Assembly (NCBI GenBank): GCA_031286085.1
Contig: JAITUX010000073.1
Span: forward strand, 1 to 6,652
DNA from: Candidatus Adiutrix sp.
GTDB taxonomy: Bacteria; Desulfobacterota; Desulfarculia; Adiutricales; Adiutricaceae
Length of the DNA: 6,652 bases
Reading direction: 5' to 3'
Shown: positions 1 through 6,640 of the stretch, piece after piece
How positions within the stretch are numbered: the stretch's first letter is position 1
Layout: each line of letters starts with the position of its first letter
The notes under the pieces: generated by a model
Told to the model about the DNA's origin: nothing
Databases searched by the model: none
What the model saw: the letters and a program-made list of their open reading frames with translations, nothing else
Translations under genes and position numbers: made by a program

Positions 1-5
1 ATAAT

Positions 6-37
6 AAAAAACAGCGCCGGCCGTCAAGCCGTCCGCG
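6..37 (-). terminator. Terminator-like hairpin plus T run, minus strand (weak)
   Basis: Read on the minus strand, GCG (36-34) can pair with CGC (16-14), and CGGC (31-28) with GCCG (21-18). The loop is about 6 nt and there is a small bulge between the two helices. After a two-base gap come six T residues (11-6). This is the layout of an intrinsic terminator, but the stem is short and interrupted. No minus-strand gene lies upstream of it in the window, so it would only end a short transcript from the promoter-like pair at 95-67. The same bases could instead be a second minus-strand promoter (TTGACG at 27-22, TATTAT at 6-1, spacer 15). Confidence 0.2.
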
Positions 38-66
38 AAACAGGCTAATAACCAAGTATGGGGGGT

Positions 67-95
67 ATTAAAGCATATAACCAGGCCCCGGTCAA
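67..95 (-). promoter_or_regulatory. Candidate sigma70-type divergent promoter
   Basis: On the minus strand, TTGACC (95-90; five of six bases match the -35 consensus) is followed after exactly 17 bp by TTTAAT (72-67; five of six match the -10 consensus). Transcription would start near position 60 and run off the left edge. The likely reading is a gene or small RNA to the left, transcribed divergently from the ppk operon. The pattern is seen directly. Promoter activity is inferred, since such pairs also occur by chance. Confidence 0.3.
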
Positions 96-100
96 GCCCT

Positions 101-128
101 CCGCCCGGCCGCCCCCGGCCCCGGGCGG
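101..128. other. GC-rich hairpin in the leader region
   Basis: A perfect 8-bp arm, CCGCCCGG (101-108), pairs with CCGGGCGG (121-128) around a 12-nt C-rich loop. No T tract follows on either strand, so it does not look like an intrinsic terminator. It sits between the minus-strand promoter-like pair and the Pho-box-like repeats. It might act as a boundary or a transcript end, but it could equally be a by-product of high GC content. Confidence 0.3.
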
Positions 129-129
129 G

Positions 130-169
130 CTTGCAAAAATTTAACAAAAATGTGACTGTGTTTTAACAG
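130..169 (+). promoter_or_regulatory. Candidate Pho box (four 7-bp units, 11-bp period)
   Basis: Four heptamers repeat with an exact 11-bp period: CTTGCAA (130-136), TTAACAA (141-147), GTGACTG (152-158) and TTAACAG (163-169). The 4-bp spacers are AT-rich (AAAT, AAAT, TGTT). All four carry T at unit position 2 and C at position 5, and three carry A at position 6. A 7+4 bp direct repeat is the known architecture of PhoB sites (consensus CTGTCAT in Escherichia coli), and TTAACA-like units are known for PhoP of Bacillus. The array ends 8 bp before a -10-like hexamer, close to the roughly 10 bp seen in PhoB-activated promoters. The genes downstream are classic Pho regulon members, which raises the odds. 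The individual units match the consensus only partly. Confidence 0.48.
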
Positions 170-177
170 GCGCAACA

Positions 178-186
178 TATTATATT
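178..186 (+). promoter_or_regulatory. Candidate -10 element of the ppk operon promoter
   Basis: TATTAT (178-183) and the overlapping TATATT (181-186) each match five of six bases of the sigma70 -10 consensus. No good TTGACA lies 16-18 bp upstream. Instead the Pho-box-like repeats occupy the -35 position, as expected for an activator-dependent promoter. Transcription would begin near 190-195, giving a leader of about 35-40 nt before ppk1. Confidence 0.38.
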
Positions 187-228
187 AAATAAGTATAAGC
201 CGCGCGCCGCAAGCCCGCCGGAGAAGCG

Positions 229-2394
229 ATGGCCGAATTAGAAGAAAACCTTGACCTGGCCGGGGACGCGGCCGAGGGGCCGGACTTGGAGGCGGCCGGC
301 CCGGGGGAACTGTTGTTCAACCGGGAGCTGAACTGGCTGGAATTCAACCGCAAGGTTCTGGCCGAGGCCGCCGACAAGGCCAACCCGCTTTTGGAGCGCC
401 TGAAGTTTCTGGCCATTTTTTTCAATAATTTCGATGAATTTTTCATGGTGCGGGTGGCCGGCCTGACCCGTCAGCACCAGCTGGGCACGGGCCTGGTTTC
501 CCCGGACGGCCTGGGCGCCGCCGAGCAGCTTTCCAAAATACGCCGCCGCACCCAGGAAATGCTCAAGGAGGCCGCCGAACTCTGGCGCAAAAAAATCAAG
601 CCCGAACTCTTCGCCCAGGGCCTGAAGATCATCACCTACCAGAATCTGAGCGGCAAGGAAAAGAAGGAATTGACCGAATTTTTCCAAAAAGAGGTCTATC
701 CCATCCTGACCCCCCAGGCCCTGGACAAGGGCCGGCCCTTCCCCCAGGTCTCGAGCGGCAGCCTGAACATCCTGATCGAGCTGGAGGACGACCAGGGCAA
801 GGTCTATCTGGCCCGGCTCAAGCTGCCCGACAACCTGCCCCGCTTCATCTGCCTGCCGGTGGAGCACGGCGGCCTCTCCAACCAGACCCTGCGGCCCAAG
901 TTCTCCTCGGCCGGGGTCAAAATCCTGCCCCTGGAGATTCTCCTCTGCCGCCACCTGCCGGACCTCTTCCCCGGCTACGCGGTGAAGTCCCACCTCCTGT
1001 TCGTCATCACCCGGAACACGGATTTGGAAATAGAGGAGGACGAGGCCGACGACCTTCTGCACGCCGTGCGCGAGTATGTCCATAACCGCCGCTTCGGCGA
1101 GGTCGTCCGCCTGGAGACCTCGGCCGAGGCCCCCAAGCGCCTGACCGAGACCTTGAAGGGGCTCTTTGAAATAAAGGATTACCAGCATTACGTCTCCAAG
1201 ATGCTCCTGGGGGCCTCCAGCCTGATGAGCATAGCCGACCTGGACATACCCCGGCTCAGGTTCAAGCCCCTGGCCCCCCGTCGGCTCAAGGCCCTGAAAA
1301 AAGGCAAGAGCTTTTTCAGGATTCTGAAAAAGGGCGATATCCTGCTTTACCACCCCTACGACAGCTTCAGCCCGGTCCTGGAGTTCATAGCCGAAGCCGC
1401 CGCCGACCCCGGGGTCAAGGCCATCAAGCAGACCCTATACCGCACCGGCAACGATTCCACCATCATCAACAGCCTCATAGAGGCCCGCCGGGCCGACAAG
1501 CAGGTCACGGCCGTGGTGGAACTCAAGGCCCGCTTCGACGAGATGCGCAACATCACCTGGGCCGGCGCCCTGGAAGAGGCCGGCATAAACGTGGTTTACG
1601 GCCTGGTGGGCATGAAGATACACGCCAAGCTCTGCCTGGTCATACGCCAGGAGGAGGAGGGCCTCATGACCTACGTCCACCTGGGCACCGGCAACTACAA
1701 CCCGGTCACGGCCCAGAGCTATGCCGACCTGGGCCTGTTGACCGCCAGCCAGACCCTGGGCCGGGACGTGGTCAAGCTGTTCAACGTCATGACCGGCTTG
1801 TCCCGCTTTGACGAATACGAACACCTCCTGGTCAGCCCCGGCGGCCTGCGGCGGGCCATGCTCCAGCGCATCGACCGGGAGATAGAGGCCCACCGCGCCG
1901 CCCGGGGCGGCGGGTTGATAGCCTGGAAGCTCAACCAGCTCTCCGACCCGGACATCATCAAAAGGCTCTACCTGGCTTCCCGGGCCGGGGTGAAAGTGCG
2001 GCTCCAGGTCCGCGGGATATGCTGCCTCAAGCCGGGCCTACCCGGCCTTAGCCGGAACATAACCGTCTCCTCCCTGGTGGGCCGCTTCCTGGAACATGCC
2101 CGGATATTCCATTTCCGGAACGGCGGCCAGGACGAGGTTTTCATCGGAAGCGCCGACATGATGCCCCGCAACCTGGACAAGCGCATTGAAACGCTGGCCC
2201 CGGTGCTGGATAGGAAACTGAAAGGGCTGGTCTTGAACGACATACTCCTGGCCCACCTGGACGACAACCAGAAGACCTACCGGCTCCTGCCCGGGGGGGG
2301 CTACGAAAAGACCCCGGCCGGCGGGCCGGCCATAAATTCCCAAGCCCTGATGCTGGAACGGCCCGGCGGCTGGGCCGAGGCCGGGGAGGCTTGA
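229..2394 (+). CDS. ppk1: Polyphosphate kinase 1 (PPK1)
   Basis: This enzyme reversibly transfers the gamma-phosphate of ATP onto inorganic polyphosphate, through a phosphohistidine intermediate. The 721-residue product shows the full PPK1 order: N domain with FNRELNWLEFN and NNFDEFFMVRVAGL, head domain (roughly 140-350), then two phospholipase-D-like catalytic domains. In the first of these, R405 (LYRTGND) and R435 (ELKARFDE) match the metal/phosphate-binding arginines R375 and R405 of E. coli PPK. H465 in KIHAKL matches the phosphorylated H435. In the second, RGICCLKPG precedes GRFLEHARIF, whose H623 matches H592. All key residues are present, so the enzyme should be active. The ATG at 229 follows GGAG (220-223) at 5 nt. 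Homology begins near residue 28, leaving an acidic N-terminal extension, but no later in-frame ATG precedes the conserved region. It is the first gene of the operon, one base before the next start. Confidence 0.98.
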   Translation: MAELEENLDLAGDAAEGPDLEAAGPGELLFNRELNWLEFNRKVLAEAADKANPLLERLKFLAIFFNNFDEFFMVRVAGLTRQHQLGTGLVSPDGLGAAEQLSKIRRRTQEMLKEAAELWRKKIKPELFAQGLKIITYQNLSGKEKKELTEFFQKEVYPILTPQALDKGRPFPQVSSGSLNILIELEDDQGKVYLARLKLPDNLPRFICLPVEHGGLSNQTLRPKFSSAGVKILPLEILLCRHLPDLFPGYAVKSHLLFVITRNTDLEIEEDEADDLLHAVREYVHNRRFGEVVRLETSAEAPKRLTETLKGLFEIKDYQHYVSKMLLGASSLMSIADLDIPRLRFKPLAPRRLKALKKGKSFFRILKKGDILLYHPYDSFSPVLEFIAEAAADPGVKAIKQTLYRTGNDSTIINSLIEARRADKQVTAVVELKARFDEMRNITWAGALEEAGINVVYGLVGMKIHAKLCLVIRQEEEGLMTYVHLGTGNYNPVTAQSYADLGLLTASQTLGRDVVKLFNVMTGLSRFDEYEHLLVSPGGLRRAMLQRIDREIEAHRAARGGGLIAWKLNQLSDPDIIKRLYLASRAGVKVRLQVRGICCLKPGLPGLSRNITVSSLVGRFLEHARIFHFRNGGQDEVFIGSADMMPRNLDKRIETLAPVLDRKLKGLVLNDILLAHLDDNQKTYRLLPGGGYEKTPAGGPAINSQALMLERPGGWAEAGEA

Positions 2395-2395
2395 T

Positions 2396-3952
2396 ATGCA
2401 AAGGGCCGCCCTCATCGATTTGGGCACCAACTCGGCGCGCCTGGTCATCGCCGAAGTGGAGGACGACGGTTCCTCCAGCATCATCCTGCAGGAAAAACAG
2501 CCGGTGAGCCTGGGGGAAGGCTCCTTCGCCACCCACCGCCTGACGGAAGCGGCCGTGGACCGGACCATAGCCGCCTTGGGGGACATGGTCAAGACGGCCC
2601 GCGCCCACGAGGTGAATGAGATTCGGGCCGTGACCACCTCGGCCGCCCGCGACGCCGAGAACCGGGCGGCCTTCCTGGAACTGGTCGAACTTTCCACCGG
2701 CCTTAAGCTCAAGGTCATCTCCGGGCTGGAGGAAGCCCGCCTGATTTACGCCGGGGCGGCCCATAACCTGAATCTCAAGGACGCCCCCGGCCTCTTCATC
2801 GACATAGGCGGCGGCAGCGTGGAACTCATCATCGGCGACCGGCGCGGAATCCAGGAAATGGATTCCCTGCCCCTGGGCGCCTCCCGCGTGGCCGAGCGCT
2901 TCAATCTCACGGCCGGCGAGGGGCGGGTGAGCCGGGAGACCTACCGCGAAATGCTCGATTTCGCCGTTGGCCATTCCCGACACTTCGCCCAAAAAGCCCG
3001 GGAATACGATTTGGCCTTCTGCTACGGCAGTTCCGGCACCATCGAAAACCTGGCGCGGATAAACGCCCGCCGCCACGGGCTCGCGGCCGGGGCCCGCGGC
3101 TACCCGCCCCTGCCGGCCGCGGCCCTGGCCGAGCTGGCCGCCTGGCTGGGACCCCTGACCGCCGGGGAGCGGAAAAACATAGACGGGCTCGAGGCCCGCA
3201 AGGCCGAAAGCATCCTGGCCGGCGGGGCGGTGCTGGAAGCCATTTTGAAAACCATGAACCTGGCGGCCGTGACCGCCGTCGAATACGGCTTGAAGCACGG
3301 GCTCATGGTCGATCTCATCGCCGACCTGACCGGGCGGGGGCCGGACCACGGGGCGGCCGGCCTGCGCGAGAAAAGCGTCCGCCGGCTGGGCCGGCGCTGC
3401 CGCTACGACGAAAGGCACGCCGAGGCCGTGGCGGCCCTGGCCCTGGCCATTTACGACGCCTTCACCCTAAACGGCCTCCTTGAGCCCTTGCCCCGGGAAC
3501 GGGAACTCTTGCGCCTGGCCGCCCTGCTCCACGACATAGGCCAGTTCCTGGCCTACCAGAGCCACCATGTCCACAGCCACTACCTGATAAAGAACGCCGA
3601 CCTCCTGGGCTTCGACGAGGACGAGGTGGATTTCATGGCCTTTATGGCCCTCTGCCACCGCAAGCGCAAAAAACGCGTCTGGCCCTACAACCTCTATGAA
3701 GACGCCCCCCGGCCGGAACTGCCGCGCTGGCGGCAGTTGGGCTTGATGCTGCGCCTGGCCGAGCTCCTGGATTCCAGGCGGCAGGACGCCATAAAGGCCC
3801 TGGAATTCAAATTCGAGCCGGACCGGGCGGTTTTTCTCTTCCGGACCGGCCCGGGCCTCAATTTCGAAGCCGAGGCGGAGGCGCTTCAAAAGAACGCCAA
3901 GACCTTCCAAAACCTGTTCGGAATCGGTTTGGCCGCCGGGACGGGGATGTGA
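2396..3952 (+). CDS. ppx: Exopolyphosphatase, Ppx/GppA family, with HD domain
   Basis: The family removes terminal phosphates from polyphosphate. Some members (GppA) also hydrolyse pppGpp to ppGpp, and sequence alone does not separate the two. The N-terminal ASKHA-fold half (about 1-310) shows LIDLGTNSARL (6-16), SGLEEARLIY (from 109, holding the EEAR catalytic region), DIGGGSVEL (136-144) and YGSSGTIENLA. The C-terminal half has an HD-type fold with HDIG at 379-382 and the HHVHSHYLIKNADLLGF segment typical of Ppx C-terminal domains. H341, H379, D380 and D459 are placed as an intact HD metal site. The length of 518 residues is close to E. coli Ppx. The start at 2396 lies one base after the ppk1 stop, with GGGGAGG (2383-2389) at 6 nt inside the end of ppk1, so coupled translation is likely. 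Adjacency to ppk1 favours exopolyphosphatase as the main role. Confidence 0.95.
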   Translation: MQRAALIDLGTNSARLVIAEVEDDGSSSIILQEKQPVSLGEGSFATHRLTEAAVDRTIAALGDMVKTARAHEVNEIRAVTTSAARDAENRAAFLELVELSTGLKLKVISGLEEARLIYAGAAHNLNLKDAPGLFIDIGGGSVELIIGDRRGIQEMDSLPLGASRVAERFNLTAGEGRVSRETYREMLDFAVGHSRHFAQKAREYDLAFCYGSSGTIENLARINARRHGLAAGARGYPPLPAAALAELAAWLGPLTAGERKNIDGLEARKAESILAGGAVLEAILKTMNLAAVTAVEYGLKHGLMVDLIADLTGRGPDHGAAGLREKSVRRLGRRCRYDERHAEAVAALALAIYDAFTLNGLLEPLPRERELLRLAALLHDIGQFLAYQSHHVHSHYLIKNADLLGFDEDEVDFMAFMALCHRKRKKRVWPYNLYEDAPRPELPRWRQLGLMLRLAELLDSRRQDAIKALEFKFEPDRAVFLFRTGPGLNFEAEAEALQKNAKTFQNLFGIGLAAGTGM

Positions 3953-3955
3953 ACC

Positions 3956-4858
3956 TTGCTCAACCGCCTGTTCAAAACCGTCACCTTGGCCGCCGCCGTC
4001 AGCCTGATCCTGATAATCTCCGGCATGGCCGCGACCCTCTGGTCGGAATCCCTGCCGGCCTTCCGGCATTTCGGCTTTTTCAGGTTCATCGCCACCGCCG
4101 ACTGGAACTACGCCCGCGAAATCTACGGGGCCCTCCGGCCCCTGGCCGGGACCGTCATCAGCACCCTCATCGCCCTGGCCGCCGCCGTCCCCGTCTCCCT
4201 GGGCACGGCCGTTTTCCTCACCGAGCTTTGCCCTTACAGGCTCCGGGCCGGCATAGGCATGGCCATCGAACTCCTGGCCGCCATCCCCAGCATCATTTAC
4301 GGCATGTGGGGCCTCTTCGTCTTCGCCCCCTTCCTGGAAATCTGGTTCCAGCCCCTGGTCGGGGCCAGCCTGGGCCGCCTGCCCCTTTTGGGCTTTTTCT
4401 TCCAGACCAGATACGCCGGCGGCACCAACCTGTTTTCCGCCGCCCTGGTCCTGGCGGTCATGATCATGCCCTTCATCACCAGCATCACCCGCGACGCCTT
4501 TCTCCAGGTGCCGGCCATCCTCAAGGAATCCTCCTACGGCCTGGGCTCGACCAAATGGGAGACCATCCGGGAGGTCATCATGCCCTACTGCAAGACGACC
4601 ATCGCCGGGGGGGTGATAATCGCCATGGGCCGGGCCCTGGGCGAAACCATGGCCGTGGCCTACGTGGTCGGCAACCGCCACGGCGCCCTGGATTCCATCT
4701 TCTCCCCCTACAACACCATCACCTCGGTCATGGCCAACGAGTTCAACGAGGCCGCGGGCCTGCAGATGTCGGCCATCTTCGCTCTGGCCCTGGTCCTCTT
4801 CCTGGCCAATTTCCTGGTCCTGGCCCTGGCCAAGCATATCCTGAGAGCCAAGACATGA
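3956..4858 (+). CDS. pstC: Phosphate ABC transporter permease PstC (TTG start)
   Basis: PstC is one of the two inner-membrane permeases of the high-affinity phosphate importer PstSCAB. The 300-residue product has about six membrane segments (near 8-26, 61-85, 100-122, 158-180, 213-235 and 268-292). The PstC signature AAIPSIIYGMWGLFVF is present. The cytoplasmic EAA-type loop that docks onto PstB is ESSYGLGSTKWETIREVIMP (from 191), followed by GRALGETMAVAYVVGN. The start is TTG at 3956, because an in-frame TGA lies at 3950-3952 and the next in-frame ATG (residue 24) would cut off the first membrane helix. GGGGA (3943-3947) stands 8 nt upstream. The gap to ppx is 3 bp. The stop overlaps the pstA start in an ATGA arrangement. 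E. coli PstC is about 20 residues longer at the N terminus. Confidence 0.96.
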   Translation: MLNRLFKTVTLAAAVSLILIISGMAATLWSESLPAFRHFGFFRFIATADWNYAREIYGALRPLAGTVISTLIALAAAVPVSLGTAVFLTELCPYRLRAGIGMAIELLAAIPSIIYGMWGLFVFAPFLEIWFQPLVGASLGRLPLLGFFFQTRYAGGTNLFSAALVLAVMIMPFITSITRDAFLQVPAILKESSYGLGSTKWETIREVIMPYCKTTIAGGVIIAMGRALGETMAVAYVVGNRHGALDSIFSPYNTITSVMANEFNEAAGLQMSAIFALALVLFLANFLVLALAKHILRAKT

Positions 4859-5700
4859 ACAACCTCGCCCGCCGCAAGCTGAAAAACGCCGCCGCCCTGA
4901 CCCTGTCCCTGCTCTGCGCCGCCCTGGGCCTGTCGCTTTTGTTCATAATACTTTACGACGTGCTGAAGAACGGCGTGAGTTCCATCAACTGGCGCCTGTT
5001 CACCGAAAACCCCGCGCCGCCGACCCTGAAAGGGGCCGGCGGCCTGAAAAACGCCTTCCTGGGCCAGGGCCTCCTGACCCTGGCGGCCCTGACCATCGGG
5101 GTGCCCGTCGGCGTCCTGGGCGGCACCTTCCTGGCCGAATACGGCCGCCACCTGAAAATCAGCCGGGCCGTCTCCATTCTCAGCGACATGGCCATCAGCA
5201 TACCCTCCATAGTCATCGGGGCCTTCGTTTACGCCATATTGGTCCGGCCCTGGGGCAACTTCAACGGCTGGGCCGGGGCCGCGGCCCTGGCCATAATCAT
5301 CATCCCCATAGTCATCAGGACCACGGAGGACATGATGAACCTGGTGCCCTGGACCATCCGGGAAGCGGCCTTCGCCCTGGGCGCCCCCTACCACAAGGTC
5401 ATTTTCAGCGTGGTTTACCGCGCGGCCGCCGGCGGCATCTTCACCGGCATACTGCTGGCCGTGGCCCGCATAGCCGGGGAGACGGCCCCCCTCCTGTTCA
5501 CCTCCTTCAACAGCAATTATTTCAAGCTGTCCATGTCCGACCCGGTGCCCTCGCTGACCGTGAGCATTTACCAATACGCGGCCTCGCCCTATGAAAACTG
5601 GATAAGCCTGGCCTGGGCCGCCGCCTTCGTGGTGACCTGCTTCGTTCTGCTCCTGAACATCCTGGGCCGCGTCATCATCAAACTCCGGGTGAAAGGTTAG
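4855..5700 (+). CDS. pstA: Phosphate ABC transporter permease PstA
   Basis: PstA is the second permease subunit and pairs with PstC to form the phosphate channel in the inner membrane. The 281-residue product has a membrane helix near 15-36, then the core with [38 protein letters not shown] and [15 protein letters not shown]. The PstB-coupling loop is [20 protein letters not shown] (EAA at 170-172), followed by the strongly conserved [19 protein letters not shown]. The start is the ATG at 4855, overlapping the pstC stop by four bases. A modest GAGAG (4843-4847) lies 7 nt upstream, so translation probably depends on termination of pstC. The same reading frame is open back to 3949, but that upstream stretch reads as proline-, arginine- and histidine-rich nonsense under pstC and is not part of the protein. 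Confidence 0.97.
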   Translation: MNNLARRKLKNAAALTLSLLCAALGLSLLFIILYDVLKNGVSSINWRLFTENPAPPTLKGAGGLKNAFLGQGLLTLAALTIGVPVGVLGGTFLAEYGRHLKISRAVSILSDMAISIPSIVIGAFVYAILVRPWGNFNGWAGAAALAIIIIPIVIRTTEDMMNLVPWTIREAAFALGAPYHKVIFSVVYRAAAGGIFTGILLAVARIAGETAPLLFTSFNSNYFKLSMSDPVPSLTVSIYQYAASPYENWISLAWAAAFVVTCFVLLLNILGRVIIKLRVKG

Positions 5701-5705
5701 CCGCC

Positions 5706-6461
5706 ATGGATCACCTGCTCACGGTCCGCGACCTGAGTTTCTTCTACGGCCCCAACCAGGCCTTGAAACGCGTGAACCTCTCCATCAGGAAAAACGCCAT
5801 CACCTCCCTCATCGGCCCCTCGGGCTGCGGCAAGACCACCCTTCTGCGCTGCTTCAACCGGATGCACGACCTCTACCCCAACAACCGCTACGAGGGCGAG
5901 ATCATCATGAACGAGCGCAACATCCTGGACCGCTCGGTGGACCTTATCCAACTGCGCAGCGCCCTGGGCATGGTCTTTCAACGGCCCACGCCCTTCCCCA
6001 TGAGCATTTTCGACAATATCGCCTACGGCCTGCGCTTGAAAAAAATAAGGAATATGAATATCCTGAGGGAACGGGTGGAAAAGGCCCTCCGGCAGGCCGT
6101 CCTCTGGGACGAGGTGAAGGACCGCCTGAAAGACAACGCGGCCGGGCTTTCCGGCGGCCAGCAGCAGCGCCTGGTCATCGCCCGGACCCTGGCCGTGGAA
6201 CCGGACGTTATCCTCTTCGACGAGGCCACCAGCGCCCTGGACCCCATCTCCACCCAGAAGATAGAAGACCTCATGATGGAGCTGAAAAAGGATTTCACCC
6301 TGGTCGCGGTGACCCACAACATGCAGCAGGCCGCCCGCATCTCCGACTACACGGCCCTCATGTACCTGGGACAACTGGTGGAATTCGCCGACACGGACAC
6401 CATCTTCACCCGGCCCAAAAATAAGATGACCGAAGAATACGTAACCGGCCGCTTCGGTTGA
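5706..6461 (+). CDS. pstB: Phosphate ABC transporter ATP-binding protein PstB
   Basis: PstB is the cytoplasmic ATPase that powers phosphate import through PstC/PstA. The 251-residue product has all nucleotide-binding motifs: Walker [10 protein letters not shown] (37-45), Q-loop Q92 in [20 protein letters not shown], signature LSGGQQQR (148-155), Walker [14 protein letters not shown] (catalytic E173) and H-loop H204 in [14 protein letters not shown]. The [18 protein letters not shown] segment, the [11 protein letters not shown] run and the [17 protein letters not shown] run are specific to PstB among ABC ATPases. The length is normal. The ATG at 5706 lies 5 bp after the pstA stop, with AAAGG-type pairing (5691-5696) about 9 nt upstream. 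It is the last gene of the operon in the window. No phoU follows within the 191 bp that remain. Confidence 0.98.
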   Translation: MDHLLTVRDLSFFYGPNQALKRVNLSIRKNAITSLIGPSGCGKTTLLRCFNRMHDLYPNNRYEGEIIMNERNILDRSVDLIQLRSALGMVFQRPTPFPMSIFDNIAYGLRLKKIRNMNILRERVEKALRQAVLWDEVKDRLKDNAAGLSGGQQQRLVIARTLAVEPDVILFDEATSALDPISTQKIEDLMMELKKDFTLVAVTHNMQQAARISDYTALMYLGQLVEFADTDTIFTRPKNKMTEEYVTGRFG

Positions 6462-6472
6462 CGTGAGGAAGG

Positions 6473-6593
6473 CTTAATGGTCTTTTTGCCCCCTGGCGTC
6501 GTTGCTCGCGTTTTTTAAGGCTCGAAATATTTTAAATATTCCTCGCCATAAAAAACGCTCGCGCCTAGCCAGTGAACAAAAATCCTCATTAAG
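6473..6593. repeat. 121-bp imperfect inverted repeat after pstB
   Basis: The two halves mirror each other about position 6533. Outer ends are perfect (CTTAATG 6473-6479, CATTAAG 6587-6593). Going inward there are T-rich against A-rich runs (6483-6487 and 6578-6582) and CTGG/CCAG (6493-6496 and 6569-6572). Next come GCG plus six T (6508-6516) against six A plus CGC (6550-6558), then GGC/GCC, and an AT-rich centre ATATTT-T-AAATAT (6527-6539). Mismatches and one-base shifts are scattered through the arms. The element carries no ORF and is more AT-rich than the genes. It could be a small non-autonomous mobile element (MITE-like), a dispersed palindromic repeat, or a large 3' hairpin that ends or stabilises the operon mRNA. 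The symmetry is seen directly; the nature is not settled. Confidence 0.8.
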
Positions 6594-6640
6594 CGGCGTT
6601 TAATCAATAAGTCGCCGCCGCGGCCCCGAAAGCCGGCTTT
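6593..6640. other. Two small palindromic elements near the right edge
   Basis: GCGGCG (6593-6598) can pair with CGCCGC (6613-6618) around a 14-nt AT-rich loop. A perfect 12-bp palindrome, AAAGCCGGCTTT, lies at 6629-6640 and is followed by GTTT. Either could contribute to transcription termination or be a protein-binding site, but stems and T tracts are short. No coding sequence was recognised between the pstB stop and the right edge. Confidence 0.25.

Noticed and set aside
1..48. Tail of an upstream plus-strand gene ending at TAA 46-48
   Set aside because: A 15-codon open stretch at the edge is expected by chance, and nothing in it is recognisable. It cannot be excluded without the sequence to the left.
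180..446. Minus-strand 88-codon frame at the start of ppk1
   Set aside because: It is Ser/Arg-rich, has no homology I can recognise, and overlaps the conserved N domain of PPK1 and the candidate promoter.
238..1353. Long open minus-strand frame (371 codons) opposite ppk1
   Set aside because: Its translation is low-complexity (Gly, Gln, Leu, Ala) and lies opposite an unambiguous PPK1. It stays open because of GC-driven codon bias.
2141..3418. Minus-strand open frame of 425 codons across the ppk1/ppx junction
   Set aside because: It is antisense to two strongly conserved proteins, shows no recognisable domain and is rich in Gly, Pro and Gln. It is a shadow.
3467..4837. Minus-strand open frame of 456 codons opposite ppx and pstC
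   Set aside because: It is composed mostly of Gly, Asp, Gln and Glu repeats, the typical reverse reading of GC-rich coding DNA. It has no supported start signal.
3949..4854. Plus-strand frame opening at GTG 3949 that runs into pstA, giving a 583-codon reading
   Set aside because: The first 302 codons read as a Pro/Arg/His/Gly-rich shadow of pstC. The genuine protein in this frame starts at the pstA ATG at 4855.
6036..6062. A7 run and AT-rich patch in pstB as a frameshift or slippage site
   Set aside because: The run is not in the frame of a classical slippery heptamer. The codons simply encode Lys-Lys-Ile-Arg-Asn-Met-Asn in a variable loop, and the frame continues intact.
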